A DNA stretch of 7,330 nucleotides from an uncultured Clostridia bacterium (GTDB taxonomy: Bacteria; Bacillota; Clostridia; Lachnospirales; Lachnospiraceae). Below the pieces are notes generated by a model. It was not told the DNA's origin and did no database searches. It saw only the letters and a list, made by a program, of their open reading frames with translations. Shown here in pieces: positions 1 to 6,692 of this stretch. The DNA is taken from the NCBI GenBank assembly GCA_946620335.1, contig CAMONF010000317.1, positions 1-7,330 of the forward strand, given 5' to 3'. The first letter of the stretch is position 1. The number at the start of each line of letters is the position of its first letter. A program made the position numbers and the translations under genes.

Positions 1-180
1 AATGTTGATGCTGACAGGGCAGCCCTGTACGCAGCGGGGATTCTTGCAGTTCAGGCAGCGCTCCGCCTCCGCGACGGCTTCCTCCTCATTGTAGCCAAGG
101 CAGACCTCTTCGAAATTGGTGGCGCGAACCTTTGCTTCCTGCTCCCTGATCGGGACTCTTACCATACCTTTTGCTGCCAT
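1..180 (-). CDS. nfnB: NfnB/SudA (GltA-like) flavoprotein subunit, N-terminal 60 residues
   Basis: This is the start of a GltA-like flavoprotein, the large subunit of NADH-dependent ferredoxin:NADP+ oxidoreductase (NfnAB, also called SudBA). The 60 visible codons are open to the window edge, and the rest of the gene lies outside. The protein begins MAAKGMVRVPIREQ and carries C42-x2-C45-x4-C50-x3-C54-P, the N-terminal [4Fe-4S]-binding pattern shared by glutamate synthase small subunits and NfnB. The FAD and NADP(H) domains expected downstream cannot be seen. Its ATG overlaps the stop codon of the upstream nfnA-like gene by one base (TAATG), and a perfect GGAGGTGA lies inside the end of that gene, so the two are probably translationally coupled. 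Such proteins are often annotated as NADPH-dependent glutamate synthase (gltA). The NfnA-type neighbour makes the Nfn/Sud role more likely, but a true glutamate synthase subunit cannot be excluded from this fragment. Confidence 0.88.
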   Translation of the reverse strand, partial: MAAKGMVRVPIREQEAKVRATNFEEVCLGYNEEEAVAEAERCLNCKNPRCVQGCPVSINI

Positions 181-1064
181 TATTTGTCACCTCCATTGCC
201 GCAGTCGCCGTGATGGCTCTTGCCTTCCTTGTAGGCGAGCATGGCACGGCCTTCCTCGGTCTTGTACATCTGGGATCTCTTCATGCACTCCGTCCAGTTG
301 ATCTTGAAACCGTCGAACTCGGGTCCGTCCACGCAGGCAAACTTGATCTCATCGCCCACAGTCAGGCGGCAGGCGCCGCACATGCCCGTGCCGTCCACCA
401 TGATGGGGTTCATGCTGACGACAGTGGGAATGTTGTACTTGGCAGTGGTGAGGCAAACGAACTTCATCATAATCATGGGGCCGATGGCAACGCAGTGGTT
501 GTACTCCTTGCCGGCCGCTACATTCTCATCGATCACGGTCGTGACGACACCCTTATGCATGTAAGAGCCGTCGTCTGTGGTGATATAAAGGTTACCGGCC
601 ACCTCGCGCATCTTGTCCTCGAAGAAAAGGAGGTCCTTAGTGCGCGCGCCGATAATGACATCCGCCGCAATACCGTGCTCATGGAGCCACTTGACCTGGG
701 GATAGACCGGAGCAGTGCCGACGCCGCCGGCAACAAAGAGGAACTTCTTGCTCTTAAGCTCCTCCTCGCTCATCTCAAGGATATCGGAGGGTCTGCCGAG
801 AGGTCCTACAAAATCCTGGAAGGAATCTCCGGCCTCAAGCTCAAGGAACTTGTTGGAAGAGACGCCTACCGGCTGGAAAACGATGGTGATGACGCCGCGT
901 TCTCTGTCATAGTCGCAGATGGTGAGCGGAATGCGCTCTCCGATCTCGTCTTTCTTGACGATGACGAACTGCCCGGGCTGGCAGTGGCGGGCAACCAGCG
1001 GAGCTTCGACATCCATCAGCCATACTACTTCGCTGAGCTGCTCTTTTCTAAGGATCTTGTACAT
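180..1064 (-). CDS. nfnA: NfnA/SudB-type ferredoxin-NADP+ reductase subunit (FAD, NAD, [2Fe-2S])
   Basis: This 294-residue protein belongs to the PyrK/ferredoxin-NADP+ reductase-like family, of the kind that forms the small subunit of NfnAB (SudB). In that complex it carries FAD, a [2Fe-2S] cluster and the NAD(H) site, and the complex transfers electrons between NADH, NADPH and ferredoxin in the cytoplasm. The N-terminal beta-barrel has the FAD-binding segment RIPLTI (44-49) and GPLG (87-90). The nucleotide-binding fold has GGVGTAP (113-119). The C-terminal cluster motif has C229, C232 and C244, with D224 just before them. Structural work on Thermotoga NfnAB, as I recall it, describes an Asp as the fourth ligand, and D224 would fit. 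The open frame extends to 1226, but MYKILRKEQL at 1064 is the family start and has a strong GGAGGAGG five bases upstream. The tail GKSHHGDCGNGGDK is unremarkable except that it encodes the next gene's ribosome binding site. PyrK of dihydroorotate dehydrogenase is an alternative, but the adjacent GltA-like gene favours NfnA. Confidence 0.9.
   Translation of the reverse strand: MYKILRKEQLSEVVWLMDVEAPLVARHCQPGQFVIVKKDEIGERIPLTICDYDRERGVITIVFQPVGVSSNKFLELEAGDSFQDFVGPLGRPSDILEMSEEELKSKKFLFVAGGVGTAPVYPQVKWLHEHGIAADVIIGARTKDLLFFEDKMREVAGNLYITTDDGSYMHKGVVTTVIDENVAAGKEYNHCVAIGPMIMMKFVCLTTAKYNIPTVVSMNPIMVDGTGMCGACRLTVGDEIKFACVDGPEFDGFKINWTECMKRSQMYKTEEGRAMLAYKEGKSHHGDCGNGGDK
187..194 (-). promoter_or_regulatory. 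Ribosome binding site of nfnB inside the end of nfnA
   Basis: On the minus strand GGAGGTGA lies six bases before the nfnB ATG. It sits inside the final codons of nfnA, where it encodes the Gly-Gly-Asp of the terminal GGDK. With the TAATG stop/start overlap this fixes the nfnB start and points to coupled, near-equal synthesis of the two subunits. Confidence 0.8.
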
Positions 1065-1069
1065 GGTTA

Positions 1070-1077
1070 CCTCCTCC
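1070..1077 (-). promoter_or_regulatory. Ribosome binding site deciding the nfnA start
   Basis: GGAGGAGG on the minus strand lies five bases before the ATG at 1064. It selects this start over upstream in-frame codons reaching 1226, which would add 54 residues without family resemblance and run into the preceding gene. Confidence 0.8.
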
Positions 1078-1113
1078 ATAAGTAGCGGTCCTGGCACCCT
1101 GCAATGGGGACAG

Positions 1114-1154
1114 GTAGAAAAAAATGTAAATCCGAATCGGGATGTTCCTTCTAC
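1114..1154 (-). repeat. Imperfect inverted repeat between the zinc-ribbon gene and nfnA
   Basis: Four bases past the stop codon of the zinc-ribbon/TPR gene, the transcript can form GTAGAAGGAA (1154-1145) paired with a T-rich arm ending TTCTAC (1114-1123): eight Watson-Crick pairs plus two G-U pairs. Inside it is a second short stem, ATCC/GGAT (1143-1130). A run of seven T lies in the 3' arm rather than after it, so this is not a textbook Rho-independent terminator. It may be a weak terminator, an RNA-stability element, or chance pairing. Confidence 0.3.
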
Positions 1155-1158
1155 GGAC

Positions 1159-2235
1159 TTAACTGACATAATAGGTGCGGCTCGCGACAACAGCCAGGTC
1201 TTCATTTTCCCTGTAAATGAAAACATACAGGGTATGCCGACCCTCCGGCATGTCGATCACGCCGTCCGCAGGAATGGCCTCGGCGCCTTGAAGCGAGTCA
1301 AAGGCATAGCGCACATCGCTGCCCTCCGCTGTGACAAGGATCTGCCGGCCTGCATCGTAGTCCCCCGAGGCAGGTGAAATGGATAATCCGGAAGGATCTG
1401 CCCCCAGCACCGTAAAGCTGCGGAGCACCAGGTCCGAGACAATGCCGTTCTCGTTGACAGCCGCAAAGCGAAGCTCGTAGTCCCCCTGCCCGAGGGAGAG
1501 AGTCTCCCCCAGCAGCCGGCCGCCGGCAACAGGATCGGTCCCGTCCAAACTGTAATAGATGACCGCATCCTTCTCCGCCCTGCCCTTTACGGTGACCGCC
1601 TTATAATAGACGCCCTCGGAAGGGATAACGACCGGAGGATCGCTGATGAAATCGTCGAATTCCGACCGCACCACCTCATCGGCTCCGTCGAGCAGCTTCT
1701 TGATGGCTGCCGTATTCCCCTCCTCATCGTAAATGAAAATCAGGGCTTCAAAGGCCTCCAGAGAAGCCGGGTTGAGAGAAATCACCGCCTTAAGGACCGG
1801 CAGAGCGGACTCGTAGTCCTTCTGCCGAATCAGGATCTCCGCCTCGGTCAGCCTTGCCTCCTCCGCCTCCGGCCTGACCTTCAGGGCCAGCCGTACATGC
1901 GTCAGGGCGTCCAGATAGTTGCCTTCGTCCAGGCAGGTCTGGGCTTCCTTTAATTGATAATCATAATCGGTCCGTTTCCTGGAATCAAGGTAAAAATGCA
2001 AAAACACCCCGGCGGCGGCCAAAATACACAGGAGAATGGCGGCAGCCTTGGCTGCCTTCTTCACAGGGAAGAACCATCCGGACTCCTCCTCGGTTTCTTC
2101 CTCCCGGTGGTTGTAACGCCCCGCCAGAAGGTCGTCCAGCGATTCGTAGTCCGGTACCAGCCGCACCTCCGCCCCACAGGCGGGGCAGGTCATGATTCCG
2201 TTTGGGATTTCCGATCCGCAGTTTTGGCATTTCAT
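1159..2235 (-). CDS. Zinc-ribbon, single-TM, TPR and Ig-like (chitobiase C-terminal type) protein of unknown function
   Basis: I do not recognise a named gene; 358 residues. A zinc ribbon comes first (C3-x2-C6, C17-x2-C20). An acidic stretch around 44-52 (EEETEEE) precedes a lysine-flanked hydrophobic helix at about 61-82. The positive charges just before the helix predict the zinc ribbon inside the cell and the rest outside. Residues 92-190 look like two or more TPR units (EAQTCLDEGNYLDALTHVRL; AEILIRQKDYESALPVLKAV; a third, weaker). Residues about 200-278 resemble the chitobiase/beta-hexosaminidase C-terminal Ig-like module, with the hallmark IYYSLDGTDP (226-235). About 283-357 look like a diverged second copy (GSDVRYAFDS, EGRHTLYVFI). 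No catalytic motif is visible, so a scaffold, sensor or wall-associated binding role is possible, but this is inference. I chose the ATG at 2235, with GGGTGA eight bases upstream; a GTG at 2247 would add four residues. It starts 23 bases after ftsK ends, so the two are probably co-transcribed. Confidence 0.85.
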   Translation of the reverse strand: MKCQNCGSEIPNGIMTCPACGAEVRLVPDYESLDDLLAGRYNHREEETEEESGWFFPVKKAAKAAAILLCILAAAGVFLHFYLDSRKRTDYDYQLKEAQTCLDEGNYLDALTHVRLALKVRPEAEEARLTEAEILIRQKDYESALPVLKAVISLNPASLEAFEALIFIYDEEGNTAAIKKLLDGADEVVRSEFDDFISDPPVVIPSEGVYYKAVTVKGRAEKDAVIYYSLDGTDPVAGGRLLGETLSLGQGDYELRFAAVNENGIVSDLVLRSFTVLGADPSGLSISPASGDYDAGRQILVTAEGSDVRYAFDSLQGAEAIPADGVIDMPEGRHTLYVFIYRENEDLAVVASRTYYVS

Positions 2236-2243
2236 AGGTCTAA

Positions 2244-2249
2244 TCACCC
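2244..2249 (-). promoter_or_regulatory. Ribosome binding site of the zinc-ribbon/TPR gene
   Basis: GGGTGA on the minus strand lies eight bases before the ATG at 2235. The same bases contain the alternative GTG start at 2247, and reading them as a ribosome binding site makes the ATG the better choice. Confidence 0.5.
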
Positions 2250-2258
2250 ATTACCTGA

Positions 2259-5200
2259 TCAGAATTCATCGAAAGGTGTCAACTCGTCAGGTACCTCCGC
2301 AAAAAAGTCAGCCCCGCCGCTGCCGAAGGCCGCGTCGAACTCGTCGACGGTCATCAGAATCTTCCTGGGCTTGGTGCCCTCCTCCGGACCGACGACGCCC
2401 GCCTCAGCCAGCTGGTCCATGATCCGGGCCGCCCGGTTGAAGCCGATCTTATAATTTCTCTGCAGCATGCCGATGGAGGCTTTTTTCTTCTCGATAATGA
2501 AGCGGCCCGCCTTGACGAAGTACTCGTCGCGGCCGTCCTCCTGCTCAGCGGGCTGTCCGGCGGCAGAGGTGCCGGAGTTGTTCACGCTGCTCGTGATGAC
2601 AGCCTCGATCTGCCTGGCCTTCTCAGTATCCGTTCCGCTGTCCTCAGACATGGCCTCATAGAACTCCATGACGCTGCTGATCTCCTCGTCCCGGACAAAG
2701 GCGCCCTGGACGCGGACGGGCTTGGAGTAGCCCTGGGGATAAAAGAGCATGTCACCGTTGCCAAGAAGCTTTTCGGCTCCGTTCATGTCGATGATGGTCC
2801 GGCTGTCAACGTTTGAAGAAACCGCCAGCGCGATTCGCGAAGGCATGTTGGCCTTGATCAGGCCGGTGATAACGTTGACCGAAGGCCGCTGGGTGGCGAT
2901 GATCAGGTGGATACCCGCCGCTCTGGCCAGCTGGGCCAGACGGCAGATGGATTCCTCCACCTCCTTGGGGGCCACCATCATGAGGTCGGCCAGCTCGTCG
3001 ACGATGACGACGATCTGCGGCATCTTCTGATAGGGCGCCTTGGGCTTGTAGCCTTCGTCGTTCCCGTGGATGAAGTTCTGCTCGGCAATGTCCGCATTTT
3101 TCTTGTCCAGAGAAGCGTTGTAGCCGGCGATGTCCCTGACGCTGAAGGAGGAGAACTTGGAGTAACGGTCCATCATCTCCTGGACGGCCCAGTTGAGGGC
3201 GCCGGCCGCCTTCTTGGCGTCGGTGACCACCGGGATCAGGAGGTGGGGCAGGTTGTCGTAAACCTTTAGTTCTACCATCTTGGGGTCGATCATGAGCATT
3301 TTCACCTCATCCGGCCGTGCCTTGTAGAGGATACTCATGATCACGGTATTGATGCAGACCGACTTGCCGGAGCCGGTGGCACCGGCGATCAGCAGGTGGG
3401 GCATCTTGGCGATGTTGAAGACCACCGCCTTGCCGCCCAGGTCCTTGCCCACAGCGAAGGTGAGCTTGGACTTGGCCCGGACGTAGGCCGGGTCTTCCAG
3501 GATCTCCCGGAGATTCACGACGACGTTGGTGCTGTTGGGGACCTCGATGCCGATGGCGTTGGTACCGGGGATCGGGGCCTCGATCCGGATGTCAGCCGTG
3601 GCCAGCTTGAGCTTGATATCGTCCTGCAGGCCGGTGATCTTGCTGACCTTGACGCCGGTACCCGGGTAGATTTCATAGCGGGTGACTGTGGGACCGACGC
3701 TCACATTGCCGACCCTGGCGTCCACGTTAAAGCTGGAGAAGAGCTCAGCCAGCTTCCGCTTCTTGTCCTCCGTCTCCGACCGGGTATCACCGGTCCCGAC
3801 AGCCGGCGGGGCAAGCCGCTCCAGGGACGGAAGGTATTTTTCCCGTTCTCCGGGGTATAATCTGTGTGCAGAATCGTTCTCTGTGCTCTCCGCAGGCACA
3901 GGCTTGTCAGCCTTGTCGGTCTTGACAGCCTGCTTGAGCCGGTCCGTCTCCTTCTTCAGGTCATCGTCGGAGAGGCGGACGGACGTCTTCCGTTTCCGCT
4001 TGGGAGCAGGCTCTTCCTCGGGAGCGATGTCCAGGGCAGGCTCTTCCGGTTCCGTCTCTTCGGGCATGCCGTAGTCATCCTCATCCATGTCGAGGAAGAA
4101 ATCGTCGGCGGGCGGTTCGTCGGCCGCGTATTTCTCTGCGTCAAGGATTTCAAGATCCTCCGATGAGGCCGGTGCAGACGCCGCGGGAGCCTCCGCAGCC
4201 ATGGCTGAGCCTGCCTCTTTCTCCTCGAAAATCGCTGCGATATTGTCAGCCAGCGAGCTGCTCTCCGCCTCCATGATCTCCGAGACAGAGGCCCCCTCTG
4301 CCTTGTCGGAAGAAGCTTGCTTTGCGGAAGCAGCATGCCCTGTCTTCTTTCTCTCCGCCTTCTGCGCGGTGAACTCCTTGAGGAAATCCGGAACAGACGG
4401 CTCCGAAGCGGCAGACGCCCTGCCCCTTCCCCGGCGGCTCGTGCCCCGGTCGTTCATCATGTAGCTGATATCGATCTTGCGCTGCTCTTCCAGGGCCTTC
4501 TCATCCGGATCCACCCGGCTCTCCTCCGCCCGGCTCCTGGCCGCCGCCTCCAGGGCACGGCTCCTGGCCAGGGCTTCCTCCGCCAGACGGTTCTTCTCCG
4601 CCAGAGCACGGCGCTCCTCTTCAATCCGCTTCTCCTCCCTAAGCCGCCGCATGCGGTCGTCGCGCTCCCGCTTTTCGGCCCGGGCCAAATCCCGCGCAAG
4701 CCGCCTCTGACGGGCGTCCTCATCGGAAATGCCCAGCGAGGTGAAGAATGGCTTCTGGGTAAACATAATGAAGGAAATCGCGAGCCCTGCCACCGTCAGC
4801 ACGTAGGCGCCGACGACTCCGAAGGCCAGTTGGAAAATGAAGACAAGCGTCCCGCCGGTCAGGCCGCCCCCGATCCGGTCCTCCGAGGAGATCCGATAAT
4901 ACTCTATGGGCGAGTCAGCGGGGAAATTGTCGTAAAAGAGCAGATGCACCAGAGCGCACAGGAAGATAAAAAAGCAGGCGAAACCGAGGAGCTGCCGCCA
5001 GGTATAGGGATCCCGGCTGCGGTTCCTCAGATAATAGGCAAATCCAAAAAAGAGGGCGAAGGGGAAAATATAGGCCATAAAGCCAAAGAGACCGAAGAAG
5101 AAGGCGCTGATGGCACTCCCGGCCACGCCCTGGGGAATAAAGCAGCTGATCAGAATGAGTACGGCCGCAGCCGCCACCACCCAGACCATGATCTCCTGGC

Positions 5201-5426
5201 CGATGGGCGCGGCATTCTCATCGAGATAAGTCGATGTGGAATTGGCCCGGCCACGGGTGGAGGATGTCTGACTGGCCACTGCCTTGGACCGGGTACCGGA
5301 CGAGGACTTCTTGGCGGCAGCTGTCTTTTTGGGCGCAGCTTTCACAGCGCCGGTCTTTTTGGCCGCCGCCTTCTTTGTGCCCGAACTGCCTGAGGATGTG
5401 CTCTTTTTCTTAGTACCAGATGCCAT
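2259..5426 (-). CDS. ftsK: FtsK/SpoIIIE-family DNA translocase
   Basis: This is a complete 1055-residue septal DNA translocase. The family pumps chromosomal DNA through the closing division septum, or into the forespore in sporulating species, using ATP. A Lys/Ala/Ser/Thr-rich tail (about 6-50) precedes membrane segments at about 79-97, 103-132, 145-165 and 191-222. A charged coiled coil follows (about 237-318), then an acidic, Ala/Pro-rich linker to about 545. The motor holds Walker A GATGSGKS (682-689, K688), Walker B VIVDE ending in D810-E811, and the nearby ATQRPSVNVITGLIKANMPSR segment typical of FtsK. The winged-helix gamma domain (about 967-1026, ASIGMLQRNYKIGF and NRAARIMDQL) reads oriented DNA sequences in characterised members. 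The protein is longer than B. subtilis SpoIIIE (near 790 residues), and the excess is in the tail and linker. The ATG at 5426 has AAAGGA five bases upstream; an in-frame ATG at 5495 has no such site. FtsK and SpoIIIE cannot be told apart from sequence alone here. Confidence 0.96.
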   Translation of the reverse strand: MASGTKKKSTSSGSSGTKKAAAKKTGAVKAAPKKTAAAKKSSSGTRSKAVASQTSSTRGRANSTSTYLDENAAPIGQEIMVWVVAAAAVLILISCFIPQGVAGSAISAFFFGLFGFMAYIFPFALFFGFAYYLRNRSRDPYTWRQLLGFACFFIFLCALVHLLFYDNFPADSPIEYYRISSEDRIGGGLTGGTLVFIFQLAFGVVGAYVLTVAGLAISFIMFTQKPFFTSLGISDEDARQRRLARDLARAEKRERDDRMRRLREEKRIEEERRALAEKNRLAEEALARSRALEAAARSRAEESRVDPDEKALEEQRKIDISYMMNDRGTSRRGRGRASAASEPSVPDFLKEFTAQKAERKKTGHAASAKQASSDKAEGASVSEIMEAESSSLADNIAAIFEEKEAGSAMAAEAPAASAPASSEDLEILDAEKYAADEPPADDFFLDMDEDDYGMPEETEPEEPALDIAPEEEPAPKRKRKTSVRLSDDDLKKETDRLKQAVKTDKADKPVPAESTENDSAHRLYPGEREKYLPSLERLAPPAVGTGDTRSETEDKKRKLAELFSSFNVDARVGNVSVGPTVTRYEIYPGTGVKVSKITGLQDDIKLKLATADIRIEAPIPGTNAIGIEVPNSTNVVVNLREILEDPAYVRAKSKLTFAVGKDLGGKAVVFNIAKMPHLLIAGATGSGKSVCINTVIMSILYKARPDEVKMLMIDPKMVELKVYDNLPHLLIPVVTDAKKAAGALNWAVQEMMDRYSKFSSFSVRDIAGYNASLDKKNADIAEQNFIHGNDEGYKPKAPYQKMPQIVVIVDELADLMMVAPKEVEESICRLAQLARAAGIHLIIATQRPSVNVITGLIKANMPSRIALAVSSNVDSRTIIDMNGAEKLLGNGDMLFYPQGYSKPVRVQGAFVRDEEISSVMEFYEAMSEDSGTDTEKARQIEAVITSSVNNSGTSAAGQPAEQEDGRDEYFVKAGRFIIEKKKASIGMLQRNYKIGFNRAARIMDQLAEAGVVGPEEGTKPRKILMTVDEFDAAFGSGGADFFAEVPDELTPFDEF

Positions 5427-5431
5427 ATGTT

Positions 5432-5437
5432 TCCTTT
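5432..5437 (-). promoter_or_regulatory. Ribosome binding site deciding the ftsK start
   Basis: AAAGGA on the minus strand, five bases before the ATG at 5426, supports MASGTKKKST as the true N-terminus. The upstream in-frame ATG at 5495 lacks a purine-rich site and would add a 23-residue segment of unrelated composition. Confidence 0.65.
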
Positions 5438-5597
5438 TCTCAAAATGATTAGAAGACGCTCTCCGGACTGGGGACACCAGCCGGGCTGCAGCCATGCCGG
5501 AACAAGGCGGCGGTCTGCCTGCGTCTCTTCTATATTACAATCGGCAGCCGCGTCGGGCTCCCGTCACCGGCCCTGTAAAAGCAGGTGTCAATGAAGG

Positions 5598-6479
5598 TCA
5601 CGCGGGCGGCAGCAGATGAAGCACGATAGCCGACACGCCCAGCAGCATATTGTAGGCGGCAAAAACCGCCAGCGGAAGGGACCTCGACATGCCGAGGAGA
5701 CCCTTCACGAAAACAAAGGAGGCCACCGCGGCAGCGGCCATACCTGTCACATAAACGCCCAGCATCTCCGCGGCAATCAATCCGCCGCTTCCTGCCAGGA
5801 CAAGCTCCAGCACAGCCGCGCCGGCTATGGCCGGAATTCCGATCAGATATGCGTAGCGCACCGCCATCTTCCGCCCGAAGCCCATGAGGATGGCTGCGGA
5901 CATGGTGAGGCCGGCCCTCGAAAGGCCCGGCAGAACACAGAAGCCCTGCACGATGCCGGAAATGAACCCCTTCCGGATGGATACCTCCTTGGGAAGACGC
6001 CCGGTGGGACGGATCCTGCTCACCACCAGGATCACCACACCGCTCACCATAAGAGCGGCTCCTGTATAGAGGGTGGATCCATAGAACTTAAGGGCCAGCC
6101 GCCGCAGGGCCAGGCCGATCACTGCTGTCGGCAGGGACGCGGCCAGCATGAGGATGGCCAGCCGGCGGTAGTTGGAAGTCAGCGTCCGGGCATAGCGGGG
6201 TTCCTCCCGGTCCCGAAGACTCCGAAGGAAAATGCCTGCATTTTTGAGGGCATCCCGGAAAATGATGAGGAGCTGGGCGGCGATATGCCCCAGATCCTCC
6301 TGGAGGGCAAGCATGAGCCCGGCCAGACTCCCGAGATGGAGAAAGGCATCCATGGCCGCCGCATCCACCCCTGACAGGGCAAAGGCCCGCAGAATCACAA
6401 AATGGGCGGATGAGCTCACCGGTATGAATTCCGTGGCCCCCTGAAGGGCGCCGGATAGTAAAGCCAGCAAATAGTCCAT
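5598..6479 (-). CDS. uppP: Undecaprenyl-diphosphatase (UppP/BacA family)
   Basis: This 293-residue integral membrane enzyme removes a phosphate from undecaprenyl diphosphate to regenerate the lipid carrier used for peptidoglycan, teichoic acid and capsule precursors. Overproduction of family members gives bacitracin resistance, hence the older name BacA. Both signature motifs are present. The first is LQGATEFIPVSSSAH (12-26), with the family's essential Glu at E17 and H26. The second is PGLSRAG (184-190), with the conserved Arg at R188. Hydrophobic segments run through the protein, for example about 103-125, 136-154, 212-230, 239-262 and 268-290. Its length is slightly above the usual 260-290. 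The ATG at 6479 is the only reasonable start, because the frame closes with TAG at 6501-6503 and no other start codon lies between. yebC ends 213 bases upstream and ftsK starts 171 bases downstream, so shared transcription is possible but not shown. Confidence 0.96.
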   Translation of the reverse strand: MDYLLALLSGALQGATEFIPVSSSAHFVILRAFALSGVDAAAMDAFLHLGSLAGLMLALQEDLGHIAAQLLIIFRDALKNAGIFLRSLRDREEPRYARTLTSNYRRLAILMLAASLPTAVIGLALRRLALKFYGSTLYTGAALMVSGVVILVVSRIRPTGRLPKEVSIRKGFISGIVQGFCVLPGLSRAGLTMSAAILMGFGRKMAVRYAYLIGIPAIAGAAVLELVLAGSGGLIAAEMLGVYVTGMAAAAVASFVFVKGLLGMSRSLPLAVFAAYNMLLGVSAIVLHLLPPA

Positions 6480-6493
6480 GGGAAGTGACTCGG

Positions 6494-6499
6494 CTCCTT
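6494..6499 (-). promoter_or_regulatory. Widely spaced ribosome binding site of uppP
   Basis: AAGGAG on the minus strand is the only Shine-Dalgarno-like sequence ahead of uppP, but it ends 14 bases before the ATG, well beyond the usual 5-9. Either the spacing lowers translation, or the site is not used. No closer start codon in this frame would fix the spacing. Confidence 0.35.
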
Positions 6500-6692
6500 G
6501 CTAATAGTTGAATGAATGCATATGACCACTTTAGGCTGTCAGCAGCACCCGCCGCCGGCAGCCCTTCCATGGTCCATTTGCACGTGCACGCGGGAGACAG
6601 GCTGTCCCCCGCCAATAATAAGGTCTCCGCTCCGCTGCTCTCCGCCCAGTCTCCTGGCCGGGTTTCCACCGAACGGTTTCATGCCAAAAGGC

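Noticed and set aside
12..26. UppP SSSAH in place of the more familiar SSSGH (coordinates are protein residues of the gene at 5598-6479)
   Set aside because: Ala at this position is, to my knowledge, common in the family, and the essential Glu, His and Arg residues are present, so this is not a defect.
171..1085. 304-codon open frame on the plus strand
   Set aside because: It lies opposite the nfnA-like gene, whose frame has clear FAD, NAD and iron-sulfur motifs. The plus-strand translation has low-complexity His/Asp/Leu composition with no recognisable domain, as expected for the antisense of a GC-rich gene.
4317..5393. 358-codon open frame on the plus strand
   Set aside because: It is antisense to the ftsK N-terminal and linker region. 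It has no family resemblance, and its length is explained by the low-complexity, GC-rich sequence opposite.
5484..5493. Perfect 10-base palindrome GGCTGCAGCC upstream of ftsK
   Set aside because: It occurs once, no T-run follows it, and palindromes of this size are expected by chance in GC-rich sequence.
5529..5540. AT-rich TTGTAATATAGA (minus strand) as a possible -10 for ftsK
   Set aside because: It matches TATAAT at only four of six positions, and no -35-like hexamer lies at 16-18 bases upstream. A promoter here is possible but not supported.
5616..6374. 252-codon open frame on the plus strand
   Set aside because: It is antisense to uppP, which is certain from its two signature motifs. 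The translation is rich in His, Gly and Gln with no membrane or enzyme pattern.
6579..6588. Perfect 10-base palindrome TGCACGTGCA in the yebC-uppP gap
   Set aside because: It is too short and single to call an operator, has no second copy, and is not tied to a recognisable promoter.
6088..6669. 193-codon minus-strand open frame crossing the yebC-uppP gap
   Set aside because: It overlaps most of the uppP start region in another frame, has no ribosome binding site that stands out, and has no recognisable domain.
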